Assembly: GCF_016906535.1 (NCBI RefSeq)
Contig: NC_057375.1
Span: 682,001 to 746,000, forward strand
Direction: 5' to 3'
DNA from: Rhizoctonia solani
Lineage: Eukaryota > Basidiomycota > Agaricomycetes > Cantharellales > Ceratobasidiaceae
Length of the DNA stretch: 64,000 nt
Positions 24,501 to 33,900 of this stretch are shown in pieces; position 1 is the first letter of the stretch, and each line of letters opens with the position of its first letter. A program made the position numbers and the translations under genes. The notes under the pieces were generated by a model. That model ran no database searches and was not told the origin of the DNA. It was given only the letters and a program-made list of their open reading frames with translations.

Positions 24501-25243
24501 ATATGGTTCATCAGCGCTTGGTATGTCGCGCCCGCGTTACAGTCCCCTTGCTGCATTACGTGACTAACCATAGTCCCCATAGGCGTGTGGAACAACGTCT
24601 TATGCACGTCTTCGGGTACCACCCAAATTTGCTCGTAAGCGTCCTTCCCGTCCAGTAGCGTTTGATACTTATGCCTACTGACTTTGGCAAGGATATCTTT
24701 GGGTAACGGCAATGGTGATGCCATTTTCACCGTATTTGCATTTTGTTCACGTTTGTCTAACACGGTACGTAGCTCGATACTTCCGTCTTTCTTCTTGGGT
24801 ATGAATAGCATCGGTATCGCGTTTGAGCCAGTACTATGCTTCCAACGTCCCAATCCCAAGTATTCCCTCGCCTTTGACTCAAATTGTCCTTTAAGCGCTT
24901 TGGGACATCTCGAGGGTCTAAAGCGGTACGTTCTCTGCTCATCCACCAGAGGTATTTGGTGGTTTATTGCTCGGAACGGCGGCAGGGGCGTATTTCCGTC
25001 CTGAGGTTTGCACACGCTCATCGCCTCACTTCTGAGCATGTTACGTAGTTCCGCCATTTGCAGCCCCACAATGTCTGCGGACAACAAGTTAATCTGTATA
25101 ACCTGCTCCCCGTCGAGTGGTAGGGATTTTGTAGAACCAATGTATACCCCGTATGGGTTGAAACTTAGTTGTACGCTATGTTGGAAAAGGAATGGTGTTC
25201 CCAATATCAAGTCGTAGTTGTCTAAATTCCCCACATCGAAATC
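20741..25243 (-). CDS. pol: Pol: protease end, reverse transcriptase, RNase H, integrase, chromodomain
   Basis: Open from just after the TGA to 20741, in the same frame as gag. Residues are counted from the GTG codon at 25234. GTPFLF is the protease end; RT about 100-280 with FVYLDNIVIFS at 256-266; RNase H LITDASLTG (about 410), TDREALA (about 450), SDHKALEYL (about 480); integrase zinc finger with HLGYKKT and CAACVSC (about 763-795); integrase core with GVDFLGPL (Asp 827), IISNRDKLF (Asn 891), HPQTDGQTER (Glu 927); chromodomain-like AVERIGG ... FEIVWQSGDRTWESY (about 1120-1170). Two catalytic positions are changed: the second Asp of YLDD is Asn (24455-24457), and the middle Asp of D-D-35-E is Asn (22562-22564; Asn to Glu spacing is still 35). 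After about residue 1180 the frame runs into the separate 3' ORF region. Confidence 0.92.
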   Translation of the reverse strand, partial: DFDVGNLDNYDLILGTPFLFQHSVQLSFNPYGVYIGSTKSLPLDGEQVIQINLLSADIVGLQMAELRNMLRSEAMSVCKPQDGNTPLPPFRAINHQIPLVDEQRTYRFRPSRCPKALKGQFESKAREYLGLGRWKHSTGSNAIPMLFIPKKKDGSIELRTVLDKREQNANTVKMASPLPLPKDILAKVSRHKYQTLLDGKDAYEQIWVVPEDVHKTLFHTPMGTMVSHVMQQGDCNAGATYQALMNHIFAPYIGVFMFVYLDNIVIFSDTIEEHVKHICTILGVLKRKRLFLSPSKMQFFAEELRILGHIVDKKGIRMDLHKVDSVSKWKTPESKEQLASFLGAVGYLAPNCPGIRIPMAPLAKRASGNTPFRWGGTEERAFRDTIKLVEEFRDRHCVALKYGKNESPIYLITDASLTGASGLVSQGKEWQTAQVAAFWSAKFTTAQQNYSVTDREALAVVCSLDKFGPLLHGVEFTILSDHKALEYLQTQKDLNPRQIRMSEKLSQFNCTIKYIEGSKNVLADALSQMYSEDRKGTERAESEFVPDYEEEDSIRDARARNQSVTRPVVTRMAAKVASESQTTSAGVRRNPERKRMAPVCYDPEIPGRAGQGTRAPRNRGSKRVKEDWNPDIRDEFVGEQNAERDLRETEPNEREETSPASVELEGGSQADNKRDKWDPLDRSDHQQITTLVKELDVNEAIANGYQSDKDYARIVNEPSRFAQFKLRNNLLYFTEHGRTYLCVPDTTVGEWHIRTLLISHAHLIVSHLGYKKTYAYMRESLYWKNMAKDVEKFCAACVSCASSKKSTQKPYGLLKPLPVPKYPWAQIGVDFLGPLTESATLLGKFDMVCVVIDHLTCMAHLIPTRLDYTARDMAEVFHANVFRLHGVPKIIISNRDKLFTSIFWKTLYELLGTELRLSLAFHPQTDGQTERLIRTILALIRVCINPALRDWATKLPSIEFAVNSARLETTGFSPFALNYGRTPRPILVRTNTDMYGVRNAARNIKYALMIAHNTIIGLRISQMVEANRHRRPSPFKTDDLVYVSTKNMRVPLGKPHKLLAQWIGPVRIDGVVKEGATYHVELPDDLKRRGIKPIFHALLLKPHVPYEDCCFPGRNYKQIASLEANDDEWAVERIGGHRGKGNNAMFEIVWQSGDRTWESYRVVRHLEALRQYFEALGISRTKELPWKEDGEVPYDELSDSGSETLECASVRVLKEAIWEPQPVISTISHCLRLDPLLSHLTLSTKCTTAGEDAAVATENDGGMHHQRTTQDPTNKSMQAYYGCSTQWPRPASKPLGQETPHSPKGEGKDGSGGQTWPGPCMSGEVRWTCTKVLLASVPMGHCVHNQESGLTKGHLQEDALNGNALDLMLGIAADHLPEARRPPGLARDPPYKEEVPQPSTDEERKWEENERVPDPVPTTLPDPVERGPANHPRRPATEPTQAGTIGRQVNELARKVSLAILLVENVISVTTTLSKRVKRTHQRVIDREWDIMEDMSRIAL

Positions 25244-26890
25244 TCAATACTCATCAATTCCTTGGTACTCTATTCTAGCTTTTACACCATAATGTAGCGT
25301 CCCTCGCAACCCTGCCATTGCCAACTGTACTTGCAGTGGTTTTGTGAGTTTCACTTTCGGTAACCTGAGTTGGTCAACGATTGTCGTGGATACTATGTCA
25401 GTTTGGCATCCCGAGTCTAGCAGTACGCGAACAGACTTGCCTTCAAGCTTGGCTTCAACTATCAGCGTGTTCGGGACCTTCCTCGTGTGGTCCTTAACCT
25501 TGATAGCGTTTCGCTCGACATGTTTCGGCCCCGGCTCTTTGTTCTTCCGCCCGACGCCCACTGCGTTGATCTCGATTTTTTCCTTCAGCCTGGTGAGTTT
25601 GTCTAGCTCTTTGAGCATGACCAACAACACCCTGACCTTGCTCTCGGGGCGTACTTTAACCGCGTTTGCGTTGACATGCAACGGTTTGGCCTTGTGGAAC
25701 TTTGGGCAATCCTTGGACAGGTGACCCAATTGTTTGCATTCAAAACAGAGCCCAGCCGCCCTCAATTCGGCTTTCTTCTTGTTGGTAAGCTTTCTTCGCT
25801 GGTTCTCCTGTCCGTCGCGGCCTTTTGCCTGTCCGCCGCGCATGTATTTGTTCGGGCGCTTGTTCTGCCGGTTACCGTTACTGTTACTGTTGTATCCAGT
25901 CCCTTTGTTATCGCCGCAGTTTCCGCCGCTTCGATTGTCCCCTGGGTTCTTGTAATTAGAAGCACGGTCATGCTTTCGCAAAGGACTACGCGATTGGTTC
26001 CTTCTTGATCCCGATTTGTCATTTCCCGATTTCTCAATTGACCGTTTGTACTTGTGCGCGCGCTCTATGTCCAGCGCTGTTTCTCGCAATGTTTCGCATG
26101 TAGTCGCTTCCGGTCTCATGCCTTTGAGTGCCCATCCCACTTTAATATATTGGGCTGCACCGTCCCAAACTCTCAGCACATGTTGGTGGTCTGTGACTTC
26201 CCGTAAGCGTCTTTGTAAGCGAGCCAATTCGGCAAAATAGTCTTGCACGCCCAAATCTCCCTGCTTCTTTTCATTATACAACTTCCTCATGTCGTCCTTG
26301 AAATCTGGTGGGAAGCAGTAGTCATATAGTCCAACATATATCGATTCCATTGAGTAGCTTCCGGGGTCCGGTGCAACGTTCAACATGTACCAAGACGCGG
26401 CCTTGTTGTCCAGGAATCGGCTGACAGTGAGCACTGCCTTGCTGTTGCTCAATCTAGTATCACTGACGTATAGGTCGTAACTGAATATGAACATATCCAG
26501 CTTGTCAATGTCCGCTTCGCCCTTATACGTCTTGGGTGACTGTGCCTTGTATCCTGATTGCGCTTGCGTGACCACCTTTTGCTCAAGTTTCTTGTTTTGC
26601 TTCTTGAGCTTTGCGACTAATTCCTCCAGCCGTCTATTCCTCCGACGGTTATCATCGCGCGATCGTGCCAACAATTTGGTCCAGCTTGAGTCGGACGAGT
26701 CGGCTGTTTCAGATCCACTATCTGATGAATCTGGAGGTCCCCCACCTCCATACCTGCTTGTATGCGTGGATTCAGTCTCATCGCTATCCGTCTCTGACGA
26801 CTCGGATGATTCAGATGGTGACGGGGGCCTTCTCTCGGTCGACCGCTCCCGTCGTCGTTCCTCGCGTCTGGGTTCACTGGCCTTCCCCAT
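25244..26890 (-). CDS. gag: Gag and N-terminal half of protease (548 codons to an in-frame TGA)
   Basis: Starts MGKASEPRREERRRERSTER. Acidic/Ser-rich region (residues 20-70), coiled coil (RRLEELVAKLKKQNKKLEQK, about 86-105), then the retrotransposon gag domain (about 120-290, with LDMFIFSYDLYVSD and DYFAELARLQRRLREV). A CCHC zinc knuckle CFECKQLGHLSKDC lies near residues 382-395. The aspartic protease begins with VLLDSGCQTDIVS (catalytic DSG near residue 492). The frame ends at TGA (25244-25246) inside the protease fold. The next codons in the same frame (DFDVGNLDNYDLILGTPFL) are the usual end of this protease, so gag and pol were one open frame. CGA to TGA (a CpG transition) is the simplest origin of the stop; deliberate readthrough is possible but the position is unusual. 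Confidence 0.9.
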   Translation of the reverse strand: MGKASEPRREERRRERSTERRPPSPSESSESSETDSDETESTHTSRYGGGGPPDSSDSGSETADSSDSSWTKLLARSRDDNRRRNRRLEELVAKLKKQNKKLEQKVVTQAQSGYKAQSPKTYKGEADIDKLDMFIFSYDLYVSDTRLSNSKAVLTVSRFLDNKAASWYMLNVAPDPGSYSMESIYVGLYDYCFPPDFKDDMRKLYNEKKQGDLGVQDYFAELARLQRRLREVTDHQHVLRVWDGAAQYIKVGWALKGMRPEATTCETLRETALDIERAHKYKRSIEKSGNDKSGSRRNQSRSPLRKHDRASNYKNPGDNRSGGNCGDNKGTGYNSNSNGNRQNKRPNKYMRGGQAKGRDGQENQRRKLTNKKKAELRAAGLCFECKQLGHLSKDCPKFHKAKPLHVNANAVKVRPESKVRVLLVMLKELDKLTRLKEKIEINAVGVGRKNKEPGPKHVERNAIKVKDHTRKVPNTLIVEAKLEGKSVRVLLDSGCQTDIVSTTIVDQLRLPKVKLTKPLQVQLAMAGLRGTLHYGVKARIEYQGIDEY

Positions 26891-26934
26891 ATCCGTTTGG
26901 GTTGTCTTACTAGACTTCCTAGCCGGGGTTGATT

Positions 26935-28272
26935 CTATGATACCCTCCAGGTATCCCCCGCCCTGTATGCGTTTGGCGTGCTTTGGGGGTCTGTTCGTTG
27001 TACGTGACGCTCCCGCGTCCCTTCTAGGTCATCCAATGCGGCTCCCAGGCTAGGACGTTTCCTCTTCTTGCCTTTAGCCTTAGCCTTTGCCTTTCCCTTA
27101 CTCTTGTGTGACCTGGTGTGACTTGTTGTCGTGTCCTCTGACCCGCTATCGACTTCCTCAATTGTAACGCGCGGTTGTCTCGATGGTCCAGCCCCCCTCG
27201 TCTGACTGTGAGTGCTTTCTGACCTTTCGGAGCTCCTCAGGTTCCGGAGTACTGATGCATACTCCTCATCATCAAATGCGTACTCATCCGCCAGCTCGTA
27301 TATCAGCGCGTTTACTTCGACGCTTCCGTTTCCGCTTTCAGCTTCGGTACAATCTCCTTCACTCGTGGGTATGTAATCCGATCGTGACCAGTTAGGATTA
27401 ACCCAGTCGCTAACGTCTGGTAGTTCCTCAACGTTGCCTGGGCCCCCGTCGTCGCCATTGGCTCGGCGTACCTCTTTGTCCCAGGTGAGGCCCTCATGAT
27501 TAGCCGTAGACTTGGATTCGGTGCTGACACTGATGTCCAGCTCTTTTTCCTTGCCTTTACCCTTAGACTTACGGCGGGTACGCTTGCGCTTACTATTCTT
27601 GGAAGGTGTCTCGCTTTCCTTCTCATCAATAACTATATATTGCGCTAACACGGGCTTGCCGTCATCATCCAGGACGATGCTCTCATTTAGTACACGGCTC
27701 GTCCTAGCCGTTACGAATATCTCGTCGTCCAATTCCCTCCTACTTTCCGCGCCTATGTTGGGGGTCGTAGGGACTTCCGAAGTTGCTCGCTGGTCGTCAG
27801 CATATGCGGGAGCGCTTGTCTGCTCGACCGACGCTCGCTCGACGAGTTCGACGCTCTGTTCTGAGGTCGCTTCCCTGTTCATGGGGGCATCCGCTTCTCG
27901 GCGGGTCTCTTTAATCGGCAACGGCCAGCTCAACACCTTCCGGATAGGTGGGGCTCGTTGCGTGAGGGCCACATAGGCCGAGGGAGATAACTTGACTCCC
28001 TCGGTGTCGGCGAAGGCTATTCCCTGGCGCTTCCCGACACCCAGCACTACCATGCGCTCGCCAGGCTCTCTTGCGCCTTGGGGCATGGTGCCAAAGGTGA
28101 GCTGTACTCTTCTCGCTGGTACAATCGCTTGCTCATCAGTGGTCTTGTTCGACGTCTCGGGTTCCACGCGGTTGGCTGTTTTCGGAGCCATGCGTTTATC
28201 GGCCCGCCTCTTGGGGGCGGTAGGAACCTTGGATGCGTCGTAGTTGCGTCCGCTGCGCAACCTCCTGCTCAT
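26935..28272 (-). CDS. Extra 445-aa ORF upstream of gag in the retrotransposon
   Basis: ATG at 28272, stop at 26935, then 45 bases to the gag ATG in another frame. It starts MSRRLRSGRNYDASKVPTAP. The protein is hydrophilic, with many Arg, Ser, Glu and Thr, and looks disordered. There are basic clusters (KNSKRKRTRRKSKGKGKEKE; KSKGKAKAKAKGKKRKRPS) that could be nuclear or nucleic-acid-binding signals, and an acidic Ser-rich middle. No retroviral domain is recognisable. Standard Gypsy elements lack an ORF in this position. Possibly a split-off gag N-terminus or an accessory protein; the function is unknown. Confidence 0.7.
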   Translation of the reverse strand: MSRRLRSGRNYDASKVPTAPKRRADKRMAPKTANRVEPETSNKTTDEQAIVPARRVQLTFGTMPQGAREPGERMVVLGVGKRQGIAFADTEGVKLSPSAYVALTQRAPPIRKVLSWPLPIKETRREADAPMNREATSEQSVELVERASVEQTSAPAYADDQRATSEVPTTPNIGAESRRELDDEIFVTARTSRVLNESIVLDDDGKPVLAQYIVIDEKESETPSKNSKRKRTRRKSKGKGKEKELDISVSTESKSTANHEGLTWDKEVRRANGDDGGPGNVEELPDVSDWVNPNWSRSDYIPTSEGDCTEAESGNGSVEVNALIYELADEYAFDDEEYASVLRNLRSSERSESTHSQTRGAGPSRQPRVTIEEVDSGSEDTTTSHTRSHKSKGKAKAKAKGKKRKRPSLGAALDDLEGTRERHVQRTDPQSTPNAYRAGDTWRVS

Positions 28273-28428
28273 GTTCAGTACGTACTATTCTCTGTGATCG
28301 ATCAGCAATTGAAGAAATTAAAATAAAGTAAAATGGGACAGTGTAACGGAGGCCAACCCGTCACTCTGTCGTTCGAAGTTCGTCGAGTATAAACTCGATA
28401 CGAGTGTTGCAATTAGTATGTCAAAAAA

Positions 28429-28765
28429 TGTAAGGTTTCACTTATCGTCCACTACTGTAAATACGAACGTCGATGGCGACCGTGTCGCCGAGGTAATGAC
28501 AATCCGTAAAACACTCGATTGTTGTGGTTGAAAGTAAAGACCGTTATCAGAAGATCCCCCCCCGGGACCTTATAAGGTCAACGGGGTTCGTACATGAGTA
28601 AGCGGAATAAACCAAACGAGAGTATATAGTTAGAAATCAGATACAAACAATAGAGAAGAGTGACAGGTGGGCCGAGGTGTTAGGTCGGGTGAGCATAGCC
28701 GACTCGATTATGTAAGGGGTTCGCATATAGTAGAGTAAATATACGAATATCAGGCATTCCTTACA
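28429..28765 (-). repeat. 5' LTR (right copy)
   Basis: 337 bases, same sequence as the left copy. Transcription would run leftwards from here. The bases next to its inner edge (28428 downward, read on the minus strand) start TTTTTTGACATAC and lack the TGG that usually opens a tRNA primer-binding site. Confidence 0.95.
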
Positions 28766-28770
28766 CCACG
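28766..28770. repeat. Target site duplication, right
   Basis: CCACG immediately outside the right LTR; the same 5 bases as at 19858-19862. Confidence 0.9.
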
Positions 28771-30999
28771 AAGTCTAGTGGATTTTATAAAGCACTATCG
28801 CGCCGGAATTTTTGCGCCGGCATGTGTATATTTATCTACAGAACCTCGGCTCTCATTTTACACACTGGATGCATATGCGAGTAATGGTCAATATTGTTGA
28901 GAATATAGTTCGCTGGACAAATTCAAGGATTTTCTACTTCAAGCACTTAAATTATTCGACCACCTATACACTTAAACTGGGAGGTTATTTCCACTGTCCA
29001 ACCTTTTCGGTGCCTCAAGAGAGAAGTGCATGAATTGAACTATCCGGTATGTAGAATATTCAACTTGGCTCCGGTTTCGGGCGAGTAGACCTATACGGAC
29101 ATCGAATTGGCCTATAGTTTCCGCTAATTCCTAAGCTCTCTCACCTATGTATATATATAAATGATTGGCGCTGAGATGCAAGCCCTGAATCTCAAGCAGG
29201 GCTGGACGCCCTGCTCGTATGCATATGTGGAGTGCCGTTCACATGATTACACTGCTTTTAAATGAGAGGGTGAGGGTAGCACTGGACAAATAGCTTCCAT
29301 ATCCTTGATGAAAACTAGGGAAGCCTTATCCAACATGTTTATACTGAAACTGGTAGGAATACAAAACATGGACTCAGCCGGAGCTGAGGTGCGGGTTGAT
29401 CACCGTTGTGCTGTAACAAGGTCCTGATATTTGGTATGTTGGTAAAAATGACATTCTGCACTAACACAAAAGCTTTGACGACGCATGAGCTTAGTAAACT
29501 TATGAAGAGTTTGATTTGAAACGAATAGTTAGGCAAGGGTGTGTTTCGAAGTTTGTGGAGAACCACAATCCCGGACTTGGCCGCAGGGTTCACAAGGCCG
29601 CCCGTCCCACCTATTTTACCTCTACTGTATCACGGGCTCCGTTTGAGCACGTATTCTTCCTTTCGTCCCACCCATTACTCCTGGGGCGACAAGGTCATCC
29701 ACATTTCCTGTACTTTATCTTTTCTCACCCACCACCCCCCATTCCTGCCGTCGCGGATGGCCACCCGACCCGCGAATTTGACTCGCGTCTCGGTGTCCCA
29801 GTTCTCACCTCCCCATTCCGCGCAAGATTTCTCACCGATGCTAGCTCGGAGCGACATTAAATGTATGGCACACTGATTCATCGGTTATATATACATCCAT
29901 GTCCTACATCTCATGAGAGCGGCCACATAGGTCCGAAGGCTAAGTAAGAAGATGAGCGTGTCTCTTGGTACTTGTGCATTCTGTTGAACGTAAAGTTTAT
30001 TCGCTCGTGCCCGCGACTACGCGTCGACAATGCCCCGCGCAATTATTCTAGTACCTTTAAACTACCGACTGTTTTCCCCGAATACTGTCTTTCTTTTCTC
30101 ACCCACATGTACTCGTGGATCGTGTCCTCGAAATTCCTCCGTGTACGTAGTGTATAAACAATACATTTAGACCGCTCAAACCCCAGCAGATTTCTCGTAT
30201 ATTCACCTTATCGATTATCACACTGAAAGCTCAGTTTCGCTTTATATTCACTGTATTTAGCTACATTCAAATCATTTGATTTTATCTAGTTCAACACATA
30301 TACTTTTTGTCAAAATAATCCCATTCTAGTGGGGAAGACCACTTCTGGTGCTACTGTAAGATAAGATAAGATATATTAAATCGAAGCTCAATATATTGAG
30401 TATAGGGTAAACAAGTGTAGGTCGCTACATACTAAAGTAAGACAAACAAAGCAAAATATAACGAATATAAAGGGAAAATTAGACAACCGGTGCTCGACTT
30501 CCCAGAGCTCAGGAAGAATACCGGTGTGTCGCCAGCAATTCTGGATGTTTGATGCGGAGACCTCATCCCATGCCTGCTGTGACAAACCCATTGCGTCTAA
30601 ATGATGGACCTCTTAAGGATTTAATGCACCAGCTACCTCACGATCAAGGCTCAAGCAGTGTTGCACAACAACAATCATACGATGGAAACGATAGTCAAGC
30701 TACGGAGTGTGTAGTAATGGGTAAAATATAATTTGTGAGAGAATTATAGTCATACATTAAATAATTTCCATACGCCCAACTTGTAGAGTGGTGCATCAAG
30801 TGGAAGTCGACTGGATAAGTTGAGGATCTTCGACCACAATCAATTGAGTGATTTTAAATTAAAAGCCTTGGCATTTATTCATGTATCTACAGTAACTATA
30901 TGCGTAGTTCTAGGTCGAACAAGTAACGTTACGAGTTAAGCCGTGTAAGAGCGTGTATATAGGAGCTATAGTCGGGTCTCACCTAAGGAATCGCTCTAA
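28771..30999. other. Intergenic, no gene seen
   Basis: Downstream region of transcription factor copy 2 and right flank of the retrotransposon. It is AT-rich at 30160-30480. A short GATAA-type repeat (AAGATAAGATAAGATA) occurs near 30358-30373. Open frames at 29516-29876 lack splice context and family match. Confidence 0.45.
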
Positions 31000-33900
31000 T
31001 CAAAACATGTAGTGACCCCATATCTCTACATTCCCTCCTTGTGGAGAATGTTGGGGTAGTGGGTAAAGGGCCGTAGAACTCGCTGGTGTTTCTAAAAATG
31101 GTAGCTCATCGCTCAAATTTGCTCCGGTGTCTTTGTGTGTGTGTCCCACCATCTCCTCGAGATCTTCGATGGTTGCGGGATCAGCCAAGGTTTGTTGGTG
31201 GAGCGCTGATAAGTCCAATCCTAGTGAGCTCGTTGATAGTATTGTTTTAGGCGAATTGCTTTGTTGTCTTGGAGGTTGGTTTACTGAATCACTTCTTGTA
31301 GAGTTCTGAATGTCTACAGTTTCCCGGACGTGAAAGAATGGATGAAGGCTGTCCCCCGTTTGGCTACGCTCTGTGTCCGGGACGAAATATTCGGCGGGAA
31401 GAGGCTGCGATGCACTATACGACCAATTTATAAAGCTGTCAGCTGCGTATCAAGACAAAGTAGTGAGCGCGGAAAATAAAACTACGGCCCATTGGATTTG
31501 GAATAAGGGGTTTATATATATAACGCTTAGCCAACCTTAAGGGTGCCTCGATGTGGCCACGTAGGTAACTGGCATAACAAGCGATACCTTTGCCATTTTA
31601 AGAATTAAAATCGGAACTGGCTCACGTATTCGCTCGGGCTACTTTCATATCTTCCTCCAATTTTCCTGCTAGATGTTCGGCCCACAGCCAAGTCTTCGAA
31701 GCACCCCTTAATGCGTGCAGGCACATATGACAAGCATTAACCGCGGCCACTCTTTTCTTTGTTGCACCTGGTGGTGTGTGTGCAGCCTCTTTGAGAAGGA
31801 CTATACCACATTCGTAGATGACCTGTCATGAGTTAGCAACCGATCATATTAGATCCTATGCTGCCGCCTAACTCACGTGTACCATATTCCTTGGGAAAAA
31901 CTTCATGCCGTGCTGTTCATCAAATAGCTGAAGTAACTGTACAATTTTGTGGGTCGCGCGTTCCACCATTTTTGTGCTCAAATCATGAATCGGACCCCCA
32001 GTTGTACCATGACCGGAGTCGTCGCTCGAAATAGATGGCCTCTCGGAATCCTCTGCCGATAGTTTTGGTCGATCATAAAGAGGCTGATGCAGACAGACAA
32101 GCAAAAACCAATAGCAAATATTGAGAGCAATTACGTGCGGAATAGGAGAGGTCGACCGGGCCCAGACAAGTAACTCTCGCGGTAGCTCGTTGAACCATGT
32201 ATCTAGTCGGAGACTTTCATGATAAGATGAAGGAAGGTCCAAATGAGGGGCGGGGCAAAGCATTGGTTTCAGAGATTCCCCAATGTGGTACGAGTGTATG
32301 GATGAAGATAACATAAATGTAGTGAGTAGATTTTGATTATTAATATAGCCAATGAGTGACGCGATAGAGTGACTCACTGAAGGTCGATCACTGCCCGTTC
32401 ATTGTAATCGCCTTGATCGCTATCATATCTGGGGGAGTTTAACTTTGTGGCTAGCACTCGAGTAGGTACGCTAATTTTCAACTTACAATAGTTCAATGAT
32501 GCTACTTGCTATCACCATAAGCTTACAACTGTTGAGGAACGTCTTCGTAATTAGACGTGGCGGGTATCCAGCGAGACCATCTGACCACGGCTGGCTGTCG
32601 AACTCTGTGCTCGTTGACGGAAGCGCCACACCAGGATAAGGGACTGGCAAGTCATACTGATGCTTAAGTTCCAGGGCCTATCCAAACGCATCGGTGACTA
32701 GCTTCATTGTGCGATAACATGACTCGTATACCATAATTTTGTCTGCCAGGTGCCCCCACCATGTGTTAGTAAGTGGGTCATTGCAATAAATATAAACCAG
32801 ACCTTGACAAAAGGCCGACCAATACGTCCGGTGACCTTCGCTCACTGTGGGGAGTACTACTGCGACTTCATTGGCCAAGGATTCATCATCCCTGGGGACC
32901 ACTAAAAGACGATGGAACGGTTAGCTTACATTGAAAACTTCTAAAGAAAAGTCATACACGATCGGGCGGCGCGAATGCTCATGCCTAAACGATAGCTATG
33001 AATTTAACAAAGTGGAGCGCTTGACTATGTGAGCATACCCATATACATGAATCCAGCACTTTGCTCTCCAACAGCACAATGATACTCCGCTAGTAGTGCT
33101 AGAGCCCTTGGTAAGGCCGCAACAGGCCTCTCAAACTCATAGTCCAACCATTGCTTCGCATGCTGGGCAAACCTGCCACGAAAGGAAGGGGACCGTATCT
33201 CTGCGTTGTCAGAAAATGCTGCAGCGTAAGCGATTAAGGCGCAGTGAAGCATTGGAGTATAGTGTTGAAGCCGCAGTTGGTCGTCAACAGTAGAGTTTGA
33301 AGACTCAGGTGCGAGTGCGTAAAGCATGTTATGTAAAAACATTTCAGTAATCATGCAATGGAGCCACGCAACACCATACTTGAAGCAGCGAGATAGGATG
33401 GTGTCGTGTTCCAAACGAGTAAAGTAAGGCAGTTGTGGCAAGTGACGGTTCCATTCGCAAACGAGGCTCAGGTATACATCCCTCTGCTGATCATAGACTG
33501 GGATGCCTGCGTCAATGTCAAAGATATATCGATACATCGCCGTGACTTCGATATAAACGCCGGAAGTTTCTGTTTTGCGCTCTGCTGTTACTACAGCCCC
33601 TTGATCGGACGGAAACTGAAAGGAATTAGCTTGGTGTGTGCGTCTATGAGAAGTTACTCACCATCGTTGTGTGTTCGAGTGGTACTGAGGCATCCCTATC
33701 TCCCCCACCCACTTCTGGGCGCCCTTTGAGCTGAGCTAATTCTGCCTCGAGCATCTGTATCTTAGTATGTAAGCTCTCAACGAGCTGCTTTGTTGCGGGG
33801 CGTCGAGCATCGTTTTCCATGCTCCACGAGCACTATGCTACGTATCAGTGGTGACCATTGCCCTTGCAAGTTTCGCACCTGGCGCCCCTGTAAGCAATTA

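Larger units (their letters stand above)
19863..28765 (-). mobile_element. Full-length Ty3/Gypsy LTR retrotransposon with chromodomain
   Basis: 8,903 bases bounded by two 337-bp LTRs in direct orientation (19863-20199 and 28429-28765). Each LTR starts TGTAAGG and ends CCTTACA. The 5-bp target duplication CCACG flanks it at 19858-19862 and 28766-28770. Coding order on the minus strand: extra ORF, gag with zinc knuckle, protease, reverse transcriptase, RNase H, integrase, chromodomain, then a second extra ORF. RT before integrase and the C-terminal chromodomain place it among Ty3/Gypsy chromoviruses. The LTRs look identical when compared by eye, pointing to recent insertion. Catalytic changes in RT and integrase (see pol) argue that it did not move itself in its present form. 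Confidence 0.95.

Noticed and set aside
23910..24563. 217-codon plus-strand frame inside the retrotransposon
   Set aside because: It is antisense to the well-conserved reverse transcriptase/RNase H and its translation has no domain; a shadow of pol.
26487..27053. 188-codon plus-strand frame over the start of gag
   Set aside because: Antisense shadow of the Ser/Asp-rich gag N-terminus; a Ser/Val-rich translation is expected from that.
29516..29876. Two overlapping plus-strand frames of over 110 codons
   Set aside because: Pro/Phe/His-rich, no splice context and no family; likely non-coding.
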